64,000 nucleotides of DNA from Cephalotus follicularis (Eukaryota; Streptophyta; Magnoliopsida; Oxalidales; Cephalotaceae): the NCBI GenBank assembly GCA_001972305.1, contig BDDD01002682.1, forward strand, positions 1-64,000. The letters are read 5' to 3'. The notes below the pieces were generated by a model. That model made no database searches, was not told the origin of the DNA, and saw nothing but the letters and a program-made list of their open reading frames with translations. The stretch's first letter is position 1. Every line of letters starts with the position of its first letter. Positions 23,201 through 34,924 of this stretch are shown here, piece by piece. The position numbers and the translations under genes were made by a program.

Positions 23201-25669
23201 TGTTGTAAAGGCTCTGAAGGCATTGAATCAATTTCGGTATATTAGGGTTTAAGGTTACATTTTAAAATTTTGGTTTCTCTAAGTCTCCATACATTGAGAC
23301 TACTTAAACCCTAGGTCCAAGATTGCTTCAATTATGCTAAGGATCACTAATGTAACTATCAATTGAACCGATTTCACATTCCAAGCAGGATTAGAATTTG
23401 GATTAAGCTAGGGATTCATTAACCCTAGCTTCGGGTTCTCACATTTTAGGGTTAACATTTGCACATCTAAACCCTATCTCTAAGGCTCTCAAACCCAAAC
23501 CTAAAGCACCCAAACCCTAAGGGGTTTTTAGGGTTCCATTCATGGAGAACATGGGGTTAGTTAGGGTATAAAAACCCTAGCCAAAACCCACAACTAGCAT
23601 GCCCCAAAAACAACATCACAAAGAGAGAAAGTTTAGATGCCATTACCTAATTCTTTCACTCCTTCCTTCTTGTGCTCCCTCTGCACTTTGATCCAGGCTT
23701 TTCTCCTTCACCAAAGATGATGTTCAAGCCATTAGCATGAACATATATGGAGGCTTAAGTCTTTAACCTAGTCTAAAGATCATAATATGTAAAGATAGAT
23801 TCAATTAAAAAACTATCTCCACCTATTATGATTATGGAGAGTAAGAGAAGGTTATTTTGTTCTTCTTCTCATATAGAGCACACAACCGCTTGGTGTGTTC
23901 ACTATTGGAGAGAACACATGAAAAAGGAAGAGAAGAGAGAGCTTGCTATTCCCACGGGTGAAAACGCTTAGAATGAATTGTGATGTGCAAGCCTTTGACT
24001 TTTGTGTTACGTAAGAATGCAATATAAAATTCATTCTCACATGTAACCAATCAACACATTAAAAATGCCCAATTCATTTCTCTCCTTTCTTGGCTCACAA
24101 GGATGGCCTATGCGTGCCTCACATTTGGATGAAACAAGGGAGAAAATAAAGAATGAAATGCATTACACAAATGCATATTATAATCACCTTAGAATAGTCA
24201 AGTTTAGTAGGCTATGGTATTTACAATTGGACCATTGTTGCTTACCCTTTGGGCCGGCCATACATAAGACATAAACAAGGCCCAATTTCAATCCAACGTA
24301 GATAGGAAATCCCAAGTCCAATAAGCCCACATGTTCACAAACTCTCTCCACCAATAGATGCACAAATGCACCCACTAGTTAGAACAAAAAAACCCTTTGC
24401 TCGGAATCAATTCCATTATGGTGATGCTTAATGTATAATCATCAAATGGAAAGTTCACTAGAAAAGTAACACCTCTAAGATGTTAATCTCTCACTAAATG
24501 GATTATGTGCCACATATGTCAACCTGTTCCAAAATCAGGCAGGACCCAAAAGTATGGATGAGTTTCGGTACGATGATATGCTTCCTAGAAATCCCATGAT
24601 TTTGGTACGACTATCCTGATAGTCCTAGACTATCCTATAGCCTCGATGTGATGTCCAGTCACCGCCAGATTCATGTACACCACATCTATAAATCAATTAG
24701 CTAGATCATCTAGTACTTTATCATTGTCTTTGACTTATGTGTCATGTATCCCTCATCATGCTTAGCTCCGAACGTGGCCTAGGGTTTGGATTATTGTCAA
24801 CTCTAGGTAAAGGCACGATAACTATAAATCCATGAACATATTGAGACTCTTGGGAGGCTCCCTTTGAAACCTCATTTCAATCTCCCTAAGTGCCTGGCCA
24901 GGACCTCAAGTCTTAATCATCATAGATACTATAGAGCTGGTCACCGTCAATACAGGTGTAACGATCCTCTATTCCAAGCCTATCCATACATCTCAATGTA
25001 GTTTCCACAAGGCCCAAAGACAACCCTTTTTCCAGCACGTGGCTAGTGTTGGGAAAGGCAAAAATCAAAGCCAAGCAGTTGCCATAAACGCATGCCAGCT
25101 GCTCAAGTCTAATGATACAACGAGAGTCTTAAAGTACCCACTAGTTACCTTTGACTAAACACTACCGAGACAATAGAAATCCTATTGACAAAGGTAGTGA
25201 CCATCCAAATAGGTTTCCTATGTTGGGTCAGTTCAGTGTCATGCTCTCAGCATGCATCCGCATTAGTTTTAAGGAAAACCCAAATTGCAATGAGATAATC
25301 CATCCCCCACACACAAGAGGGCAAGCATAATACGACAAGTCTTTATGGTTCATCAATTGCCCTAGGAGACTGAACCTAGGACTTGGAACATTTTGCCATA
25401 AGGGAGTAAGGATCTCATTCTCATAACCTCCCAGGCACGAGATCCAACCTTTTATCGACAGGGTACTATATGTGTAATTAGTTGACATGGTGATCAACCG
25501 ATCCGATTCAACGGTTTGGGACAATACATATAGAAAATTCCAATTTGTACTAAAAATATGCATGTCAAACATGAATGGAATTTAGAATGTACGATTAAAA
25601 AGTCTATCATATGTACTAAACATATGCTTGCATCCACCTCATGGATTGCAGGGACAACCTAATCTAACA
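23201..25669 (-). repeat. 5' LTR of Copia B
   Basis: 2469 bp with TG...CA ends on the minus strand (TGTTAGATTAGG ... TTTACAACA), followed by a PBS. The outer 210 bp match the LTR piece at 1-210. Other blocks match the plus-strand Copia A LTR, including the central block with the transcription-start-like CT stretch and AACCCTAG-rich segments (23460-23590). The right end abuts Gypsy X integrase sequence, so Copia B or its LTR was inserted into Gypsy X. Confidence 0.85.
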
Positions 25670-26193
25670 TTCTAACGGTTCAGAGTCGACAGAAGAGTTA
25701 TGTAGATCATTGAAGGGAGACTTAGAGTTCACAGTGGGAGATCATGTGTTCCTCAGAGTTTCACCAACAAAAGGGATTATGAGCTTTGACAAGAAAGGGA
25801 AGTTAGCCCCATGACATATAGGACCTTTTGAAATCCTTGAAAGAGTAGGTGCAGTTGCCTACAAACTTGCCTTACTGCCCCATTTGTCAAAGATACACCA
25901 TGTCTTCCACGTGTCGATGCTAAGGAAGTATCATCCAGATCCTTCACATGTGTTACAATTTGAGCCATTGGATCTAAGGGCGGATATGAGCTTTGAGGAG
26001 ATACTTATTCATATCATAGATCGCAGAGTCAAGCAATTAAGGAGAAAGAATATCGCATTGGTTAAAGTGTTATGGCAGTATCATTGGCTTGAGAAGGCGA
26101 CATGGGAACGTGAGGATAACGTGAGGGTGCCATATCCTCACATGTTTTGATCCTAAGGAATCTCGGGGTGAGATTTCTTTAAGGAAAGGAGGA
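25670..26193 (+). pseudogene. Gypsy X integrase C-terminal tail and polypurine tract
   Basis: Contains the segments GPFEILERVGAVAYKLAL, KIHHVFHVSMLRKYHPDPSH and KVLWQYHWLEKATWERED ending YPHMF, parallel to the tails of V, W and Z, so this is the 3' end of a Ty3/Gypsy chromovirus-type pol. A purine-rich stretch (AAGGAAAGGAGG, about 26181-26192) precedes the LTR at 26194. Everything upstream in this element is separated or lost because of the Copia B LTR. A fossil with at least one break in the remaining part. Confidence 0.87.
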
Positions 26194-26379
26194 TGTAAGC
26201 CTTGAGTTTTGATGTATGGAATTGCATATATTCATATATGGTATTGTCCCCTATCATATTTAAGGATGGTATGAATGGTATATCATATTATGATATTTTT
26301 CTCTTTTATTGATGGTTATGGGTTATAGGGGTTCAATGGAGCCCAGGGTGAACTTTTAGGTTTTTCGCCCAAGGAAACC

Positions 26380-26387
26380 TATATATA
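26380..26387 (+). promoter_or_regulatory. TATA box of the Gypsy X 3' LTR
   Basis: TATATATA about 186 bp from the LTR start, matching the position in the sister solo LTR (4641-4648, minus strand). Likely the LTR core promoter; no activity is implied. Confidence 0.6.
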
Positions 26388-26907
26388 GGTGAACTTACTT
26401 TTCTATTCTCATTCCATATTCTAGAGAGTTAGTGAGGGAGGGAGTTAGAGAGATAGAGGTCAGAACTGAGCAAGGAATGAGCCATTGGATTCGTGGCAGA
26501 GTTTAGAACTTGAAGGAAGGGTCAGATCAAGGTTTCTTCAGCAAATACTTCCAGATCAGTAGCTTAACAATTCTGAGGTAGGTTATATATATATATATAT
26601 ATATATGCTTTGAACTCATGTGATATATTGTTATGAACTGATAGATCAAGGCCAAATGAATGAGTTAGAGTGATTGTTATGGTCAATTACGGCCTCTAAA
26701 TGGAATCAGAGGGAGACTGTGAGTTTTGGGCATTTTCACCGTAACTCGCTATTCCTCTTGACTGTTAATTTATGGCTATTGATTGTAGTGTTTTAAAGAT
26801 GACTTAAGTTATGATCGATCTTTGGAAACTTTTAGCTTCTTTCAATCGAGTTTTAGGTGACTTAAATGGAAATTGAACCGTTCTGTGTTGTCAACAAAAC
26901 ACAGAAA

Positions 26908-27216
26908 ACGTCAATGTTCTTCCTTGAACATCGATGTCTTCTTCATTTTATACGATGCATAAGGCCCAGCACGTCAATGTATTCTCCTTGAACGTCGACG
27001 TGCTCTTCACATTTTAACTTGATTTTGGGCTCAACATGTCAATGTTCGATATAGAACGTTGACGTGCGCACCTATATGTCAATGTTCGATAATGAACTTT
27101 GATGTTCGTACTTACACGTCAATGTCCTATTTAGAACATCGACTTTTAGTGCGTGAGTGCCGCTATTCACCAGAAATGAAATACGACGTCGATGTTTAAG
27201 AATTAAACATTGACAT
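26908..27216 (+). repeat. Array of six short hairpins in the Gypsy X LTR
   Basis: Six successive inverted repeats with arms of 10-14 bp and 5-7 nt loops: 26908-26937, 26971-27001, 27036-27065, 27076-27105, 27116-27143 and 27186-27216. The left arm consensus is ACGTCAATGTTC and the right arm GAACRTYGACGT; individual arm pairs match at about 10 of 12 positions. Each arm contains the TCGA/TCAA core seen in the other Gypsy LTRs. Function unknown. Confidence 0.75.
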
Positions 27217-28005
27217 GTTACCCCTATTTTGGACGGATGTCTCTGTTTTCAACAGATTTTCAACCCCCAAACACTTCTATCCTTAAATGGGATCCATAGG
27301 AAACCTCCCTAAGGCCGTTTAATCTATGGGAACCTCATTTTAAACACATTTGATTTTCAAATCGATCTTTAATGGCTCTCAACAAAGGTTTCTATAAATG
27401 GTTTTATGAACTTCAATAGGGACCGAGGTAGAGATATGACAGTGGTTGGACCTAAGGGAACGCCATTAGGGGCTAGAACCTTTAAGGAGTAGCATTGCAA
27501 AGAGACTATAAAAAGGGTTGTGGGGTTATGAATTATGTTGGTATGGACGAGGTAACCCATTTCAAATCTCCAACCATCATGGAGGTTAGGGGTATTGAGC
27601 ACACAAAAATTGTATGCACCTTTAGGAACCACTTTATGGGTGAACCAATGGACAGACATCGGATTGTGGATTGACCTATAGGACCTTTGTGTTTACATAA
27701 AGGCTGGAAACTACGTGGACTAGCATAAGGGAGGGTTAAGGGAAACAAAGGCCAGAACCTATGGGGACTAGCATAAGGGAGGGTTAAGGGAAACATGGAG
27801 TGGAACCTAGGGGGACTAGCATAAGGGAGGTTAAGGGATTTGAAGGATAGAACCTAAGGGGACAAGCACTAAGGGAAGGTTAACATGGTTAGTGTTATCT
27901 TGATCCCTCATGGCTATGACATCGAGAGTATGTAGACAACATACGTACCATCTTGGGCCAAGGAGGTCGAATGGTACTTAAGTCTTAGGGATTGCTCGTA
28001 CTTAT

Positions 28006-28969
28006 TGTAATGCTCGGGATTTCTGTTATATGTATTATTGTAATTCCAAATGTAATTTCATCATGAATAAATGAGAATTATGGTTTTCCCATCTTGGAAT
28101 ATTAAATCTCGATTGAAAAGTATAAAGAATATCGTGATAGGATGAGTTTCGGAAAAGTCCACTAAAACAGCCGACTGTCAAATAAAACAGTTGACTGTTA
28201 GACTATTTGATAGCACGACAAGTTAAGAGGGCAGTTAACTGTAGAAAGGAGACAGTCGACTGAATGATGCTCTGTTCGAGCAGCATGTGAGGGAATCACA
28301 TGCAACAACTGATAGGAAGGAAATGGATGCCACCTGTGCATCTTGCGGACAAAGGAAAGGAAGTACTTAACACCTGGACACCATTCAGGTCTAATGGAAG
28401 GAGAAATGAAGCATGGGCCGCATACAAACAAACGAAGAGAAAGAAAATGGCTTTTGACCATGCAAACAGGCTGGAGTAGGGGGAGAGAGAGATACAACCT
28501 GTATAAACACTTTCTTCTCCACCTCTTCGTCCAGGAGCTGAGAAAGAAACGAAACCAGAAAGATTTTAGAGAGGAAACATAGTGAGAAAAGTGAGAGAAA
28601 AGAGAGGAACCATTCCTCCATTATTGAGCCAACTTGTAGCTTGGAGTTTGGGAATTGGATTTGGAGCTGGGGGACCTGGTGGGAACTACTGGGAGCTCAA
28701 AAGACTACTATTCGGACTTAAATAGGTGGACTTTCGGTTCCTAACTTGGAATCAAAAGGTAGGGGATTTATATGTGCAAGTTTTGAGTTCAAAAATAATG
28801 TTGCTCATTGATAAAGTACGTGGTTATATGGATTATGGATTGTTGAATTAATATTGTGGTTACTGCTATGGTCAATCTGACATGCACACTGAATTCTGGA
28901 TTGAGAATGAATGAGATTGCATGCATTGCTATGTGTGACTTTTGATGGTATTATGATGAAACGAAGGAA
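28006..28969 (+). repeat. 5' part of a Gypsy LTR (Y)
   Basis: Starts TGTAATGCTCGGG and shows the usual LTR plan: AATAAATGAGAA near the start, CAGCCGACTG/CAGTCGACTG-type repeats at 28165-28262, a promoter region, a CT-rich and GA-rich leader, and a CCATTATTGAGC block. It resembles family Z. It ends abruptly at 28969 where the CACTA terminus begins, so the remainder should lie beyond the right end of the CACTA element, outside the window. Its left insertion site CTTAT (28001-28005) lies in the Gypsy X LTR. Confidence 0.82.
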
Positions 28970-29210
28970 CGCTACTAGAAACAGGGTATTTAGCGACCGC
29001 TTTAGCGACCACCTTTGAGGTCGCTATAAGCCTTCTGCAAAAACAATGATTGCTAACCCATCGCCGACCGCAATAACGTCATGTCGACCATCAAAAGCGA
29101 TCAGTAATTAAATAATAATGAATATTATCATTAGTTCATTTAGCCACCGCTTTTTTTTTGAATTAGCGATCGCTATGGCGGTCGCTAATTCTTATTTTTT
29201 CCAATTTATC
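28970..29210. repeat. CACTA left terminus and subterminal repeats
   Basis: After the terminal CGCTACTAGAAAC come TTAGCGACCGC (28990-29000), TTTAGCGACCA (29001 on), GGTCGCTATAA (29019-29029), ATTAGCGATCGC (29162 on) and GCGGTCGCTAAT (29178-29189). In this superfamily such repeats are bound by the TnpA-type protein. Here they occur in both orientations within 220 bp of the end. Confidence 0.8.
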
Positions 29211-32200
29211 GCAGACTCCTCCCTATCGACAGCTTATTTCCTCCCTAATTATGAATAATCACCTTACTCGTTTTTGGCTCCATCAGACCTCCATTGAAAC
29301 CACCATCAGACCTCCAAACCCAATGCCACATAAAGCCCCTGCGTCCATAAAGCCACACCCACATGTCTCCATCATACCTCCATTGAAACTTCACCTCATA
29401 ATCAGTAGGCAAAACCAGAAACCACGCAAAGCCACAAACAACGCCTGTAAAAGAATAGTGTATGCTGTTTTTTCCCCATTGATCGCTCTCTCACCACTCT
29501 CTGTCATTCAACTCTCTCTATCGTAAAGTCTCGATCGCTCCAAGCTCCAGATCGACAAACGGTTGCTGTGCAGATCCAATTTCAGGTTCCATTTTAACTC
29601 TCAATATTCACTTTCATTATTTTGTTTTCGTTTAGGCAAAACTGATTTCTCTTTTTCAATTTCATTTTTTTTAAATTTTCCTTGTTATTTCTCTTTCTCT
29701 CAAACTGATTCCCGTCACCATTTTCACCATCTGTCTCATTCATTCTTTAACCAAAGCAATAATAAAAAAAAAAGATGCAAATCAATAGCAACAATTTGAA
29801 GATCTAGGTGTTGTGGCTTCAGTTTCGTTGATGGGATTCGAAGGCTTTGGTCTGGGTTTTGTCATGGATGGGTTTTAATTTTCGAATGTGGTTAGGGGCT
29901 AATGGAGGTCACGGGTATAGTTGCGTTCGATGGCGTTGAAAGTTTCGGCGGCGTTGATGGGTAAGTGACCGTTTGACAGTGGGTATTTTGATTTGTGTGG
30001 TGAGTTTGGTCGGTCGTGATAGACAATGGTGTTGGGCTTCGTTGATTTTTATGTTTTGTTTTGTTTTTTTTTTTACTTTCGTTTGAGTTTTGGGTGTGGC
30101 TTTGTATTGGTTGTTGATTTTGTGGTGCTTATGTGGCAGCGTAGGCATTTGGTGGCATGTCTGGAAGGCTGAGGGCTGTTGGTTTTGTGGGTTTCATGAG
30201 TGTGGTTTGGCTTGGATTTGGTGACGTGTTTGGTGAATTTGCAGGAGTTGGGATTATTGTTAGTAAAAGAAAAACAACAAACAAAAGTCGAGGGTCAGTA
30301 TTATAATCGTAACAAACAAACGAAACAATAATAATGAGTATTGTAATCATGTAAAAATTAAAAGAAGAGAAGTCAGTATTGCAATTGAAGCACAGACAAT
30401 AAAAATGAATGAAAGATGAATAAGACTGTTGCTACTGTAAAAGATACGTTATGTTGAATAGTCACTGTGATTGTTGCCCAGAGCTTTGCAGTGTATTAAG
30501 AAATATTTCATTATCATTTTTACTAAATGTAGTTCTACGTATAAATAATACTTAGAGAGTAAAAAAAAATGGTTTTGTCTCATTATTTTTCATGTGTAAT
30601 ATCACATGTGTTAGTATGAAAAAGTTAGCAAATCTAGCATTGTTGATCACTCAATTCTCTTTTAGACAAAGAAAGGAGAAACTTGTCCCTTCAACTTATT
30701 TGGTCAAAAGGTTCTCTATTCATCTATTTCAGTTTGTTACATCGTTCCTTTTTGACGTTTCAAGTCATGTTCGTTATAGGAATCAACCATAATTAATGTG
30801 ACAATGGGTTTACCCCATGTATGTCGATTTTTATTTGGTCCATTCTTTGATGTTCAATGGGTATTTTTATTTGGTTTACTTGTTGAGTTAATGTGTTTAC
30901 CCCATGTATGACGATTTCCCTTTTGCCTTTTGCTTTTTTGCTTACCCCATTATTTTAGTGCTGCATTTGATTCATTAGTCATGATCAATGAGGCTGTTAG
31001 CTTGTTTTGCCATATTTGAACTGATCATTTATTCATTTATACTTCCTTGAATTTGTTATTGATTTTGATCTCTTAGCATAATATTACTGGCGTATAAATT
31101 TGACTGTTGTATATATATATAAGGTCAAAATTTAGGACTTAGGATAGGTACTAAAAATCATTGTAGGACATTCAAGTTTTTAATTTGTCAAAATTCCAAA
31201 CATGTGTGTCAGTGATATGAGCCCTGGACCAGAGAGAGAGAGAGTGATTTCGTCATGCACCTTGACCTTGAAAAGATAAAAGTTGGTTCAATTAGATAAT
31301 GTTAGGCAGTTTTGGTTCTTTGTGAGATAGCAGAATTGAAGAATGTGTGCTTCATTTGTTAACCCTTTAAAAGAGAAACCATGCAATTAAATTGCCAATG
31401 TCTTGTATAACATCCCTATAAAGAGTTTCTTGTTCAATAGACAAGATTTAAGTATATAATGCTAAGATATATTTCTCAGATTTAGCAATTATTTTATAAG
31501 CTACCATTAATTCTGCTTACAATATTGATAATATGATGAAGGTTAATTATCAACATGAAAAACAATGCAAACTGCACACTAGGCAGTGCACTGAGTATCT
31601 CTCAACTGAAATGTAGAGGAGTTGGATCCTTAAGGATATACTTCATGAGCAGTTTTCCAAAAACATGTTTTCTCGTGACAGTTGGTATAATTTATATTCA
31701 TAAGTATGCTTTATCATTTCGTAAATCATGAAACTAGGTACCATGAAGCACTCCTATATATTCAAACCTGATATGCAACTTTAAGCATGTGTAGCTTTAA
31801 GGACAGGAAGATTTTGTGAGGATTTATTGTTTTGGTTTGGTCATGTGGTCCATGCATGCATGTGGTCTAATATCACTATCACAACTTCAACTCTAAAACA
31901 ACCCATTTTCTTGGTCAATTGATAAAGGTTTAGTCTCTATTAATCCCTCAAACGACATCAATCTCAAAAGGATGAAATTTGGCATCCTTTCATGAAGATT
32001 ATTGTTGAAATAACATAACCATGACCTTTTCTAGCTAGGTTTTGGAGGTAACAAGGAAATGAGAGAGATCAAATTCAAGTATTATAAAACCTTATTCAAT
32101 TAATAAGTATTTCTTTCTACAAGGACACCAAAAACAAGGTAAAATATTGCACATATAAACAATAATTAATGAAAGAATATAAACCACTCTCTTCAAGACA

Positions 32201-32396
32201 TGAGGAGGGATCTGAAAAGGATCAACCCAATAAGACAACATCTCTAACACCTTCTAATTAATAAGATTCTTCACAAAAACCTTGGCATAGAAAAGAAGAA
32301 CTAAAAAACCCCCCCAAAAAAATATATATACGTATACTATAAATGAAAAAATAGCATAAAAGACAAAATTAAGAGTCTAATTTTTTTTTTAAAAAA
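29211..32396 (+). other. CACTA 5' noncoding region
   Basis: About 3.2 kb without a recognisable gene. A CT-rich stretch (29480-29530) followed by a possible splice acceptor (TTTCAG near 29584) looks like a transcribed leader with an intron, as expected upstream of the transposase. A T-rich run lies at 30055-30075. The rest is AT-rich sequence with short open frames that show no family signature. I see no captured host gene fragment I can name. Confidence 0.5.
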
Positions 32397-34924
32397 TGTC
32401 ACGCCCCCGTTTCCACAACAGACAACATATAAAGCGGTAAGGCAATCAACATAACATAATTCAGCTCATGCGATAAAATGAATAACAAAAATCCTTCGAT
32501 AGCGGAAGCAATAACATAAATGAGCCGAATTTCAACATGCATCACACATCCCATACTACGTGATGCCCAATAGGTTTATAATAAAATCCAACATCATTGT
32601 CGATCGCCCATAAATGGAGCGTGAAAATACAGTACAATATAGCAATTAACCCCTGTTACAATAATCTGGTTTACATAATTATTGTTCAATTACTCAATAC
32701 ATAAAATAAGAGAAATAACTAAGTCTTCTCCTTAAGTCTCCATGCGTGCTCCATATCATATCCCACTCCATCAATCTGTTACAGTAGGGGTTAGCCTTTG
32801 TCCTCACTCGGCTAAGTAGAAACGTTTATGTATACAGTTCAAGGTCAAGGTAATGCGTATCATGAATGAATGCATAGTGATGCAGTATGACATGTAATTT
32901 TCTCAATAATTATATCTCCGTATATACATATAAAAATGTATGCATGTTCATAGTACAGTATAACCTCATAAGTTATCAACACAAGCAATAGATATGTTCC
33001 AAAAGGAACCAGACAAACCAGTCGTCCGGACCGTCACCACCTCCTAGCCCCAACGTCAAGCACTCTTACCCCATCACCGTTTGCGAACGGTTTTGGAGCA
33101 AGTCCTCCGAATGTTGCTTAGCACGGCGGCTAAACCAACAGGCACAAGCATTGCACAGTACAAATCAAGCAATAAAATATAATTACTTGATCAAATATAT
33201 TTGTTTAAAATATATTTGTTTAAAATATATTACTCCGTTCACAAGTTGTAATAAGTTATAAAACTTAAAACAATACATTTGAATTGCGTAATCAATCCTT
33301 TAAAACATTTCTCCGTCTTTGGAAATACTTCCCCACGTTATTTCGAAAATATATAAAGTCATAAGTTGGTAAATATACATTTTCGTACGATAATGATTTT
33401 GATAATCATACAAGCTTTTCAAAATGGTTAACACTTTTTAGAAATCAACCATAATGCAATTCATAGTAATAATGCAAACATATGCTCAGAATGCACCTAG
33501 GGTTGTTGGTAATTAACCTAGGCCTATCACCTTCTCTAACGGTCCAAATTATGCTATAACAGTCGGCTGTTTCCACATAACAGCCGGATGGATCCTTGAG
33601 TCAGTTGACTGTTCTTCCCCAACAGTCGGTTGGTTCATCACGAGCAATAGGCAGTCGACTGCCTTCCTTCGACAGTCGACTGTTCTGGGTAACATCCCAT
33701 GCGCAGTCGACTGTTATTACATGCTAGTTGACTGGATGTTTGAGTAGTCGACTGCTTTACTTAAACAGTCGACTGCTCTGGGCTGGACAGTGCCAGCAAT
33801 CCATTTCTAAATCCATTCAACAAGCAATTGAAACATGTTCACACGTATTCAAACCTCAGAATATCACCAGTGATCATATCATGGTCTAAAACACAATTCA
33901 ATTCATGCATTATTCACTATTTTTATCATAATTCAAATGACATCCAAACATGGCATTGCATGAAAACCATTCCAATTTTCCATTCAAAATTCAGTTAGCA
34001 TGCCAGGTTATCTATCAACAATAACCACAACAACAATACAGGAATCCATAGCCAAAACAACTGTACCATTCATTTATAATATCATTGTCCTTAAACTCAA
34101 AATGCATGCATAAATTCTCTACCACTACCCCTACCTTTGATTTCAAGTTAGAAATCAAAAGTTCACCTCTTTGTGTCTCCTTTCCAGTGTCTTTGAGCCT
34201 CCCAGTAGCTCCAAGAACAGTCCTCTAGCTCCAATTCCAAGCTCCAAGCTTCAACAATGGTGAACCTCTCACTTCCTCACTATTTCTCTCTTAATTCCCC
34301 ACTATCTTGACTCTAAAACTCTCTGGTTCTTTCTTATCAAATTGTAGAGTGAGATAGAGACGAAGGAAAAGAACATTTATGCAGTTCTCTCACCCACAAT
34401 TCGTTTTCCTAGCATTAAGAGATTTCTCTCCCATTTACACTTGCATGCACAAACACTTGTCATTCTTTCTCTTCCTTTCTGTTCTTCCAGGTCCTGGCAT
34501 GGTGGTGCATGCCCAACATGTTTCATCTATGATCAGATGGCACCTGCAAGATATCTTATCAATGGCTGCATGTGATCTCGTCACATGTAGATAAAACAGG
34601 GCACGATCCAGTCGGCTGCCTTTCCCTGGCAGTCGGCTATTCGCCTGGCAGTCTGTTGCCAAGTGTCACGACAGTTGGCCAGTCGACTGGTTCATCACGC
34701 CAGTCGACTGCCTCTCCCTTTAGTCCAACAGTCAGCTGGTACATCGCACCAGTCGGCTGTCCAAGCCAAAAATCCCCACAATTATATTTAGAATCACACT
34801 TCTAAATGTTCTAAGTTAACTTGAATTCAAGATATCAACCAGGAAATTCGCCTTTTATTAATTCTAGGTAAAGGTTACATCGAGGATTACAATAATACAT
34901 GAAGTTGAATTTCTGGGCGTTACA
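32397..34924 (-). repeat. Solo LTR of Gypsy family Z inside CACTA
   Basis: 2528 bp from TGTCACGCCCCCG to GGGCGTTACA, flanked by the 5-bp duplication AAAAA (32392-32396 and 34925-34929). Its reverse complement is homologous to the Z LTRs (36980-39557, 57919-60510) along the full length, including the CAGTCGACTG-type repeat clusters (here 33557-33780 and 34611-34755). The shared 20-bp LTR block lies in reverse at 32793-32812. Because the target is a run of A, the boundary is uncertain by a base or two. Confidence 0.9.

Larger units (their letters stand above)
26194..28005 (+). repeat. 3' LTR of Gypsy X, interrupted at right
   Basis: Begins TGTAAGCC after the polypurine tract and aligns with the reverse complement of the solo LTR at 2283-4826, including the TATA region, the purine-rich leader and the gold-standard order of later blocks. 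It stops at 28005, where LTR Y begins, about 600 bp short of the family end. An (AT)n run lies at 26584-26606. A hairpin array lies at 26908-27216. Confidence 0.87.

Noticed and set aside
28198-28621. Open frames of 76-99 codons on both strands
   Set aside because: They overlap the purine-rich leader of LTR Y and have low-complexity Ser/Leu/Phe or Lys/Glu/Arg content with no family signature.
29251-29526. Possible 91-codon proline-rich gene
   Set aside because: It overlaps the likely CACTA leader, has no recognisable domain, and nothing supports its start or expression.
33557-33780. CRISPR-like pattern of short repeats with regular spacers
   Set aside because: The repeat unit is only about 10 bp, degenerate and self-palindromic. 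It lies inside a plant LTR and recurs in sister LTRs with the same intervening sequence, so it is an LTR-internal repeat cluster.
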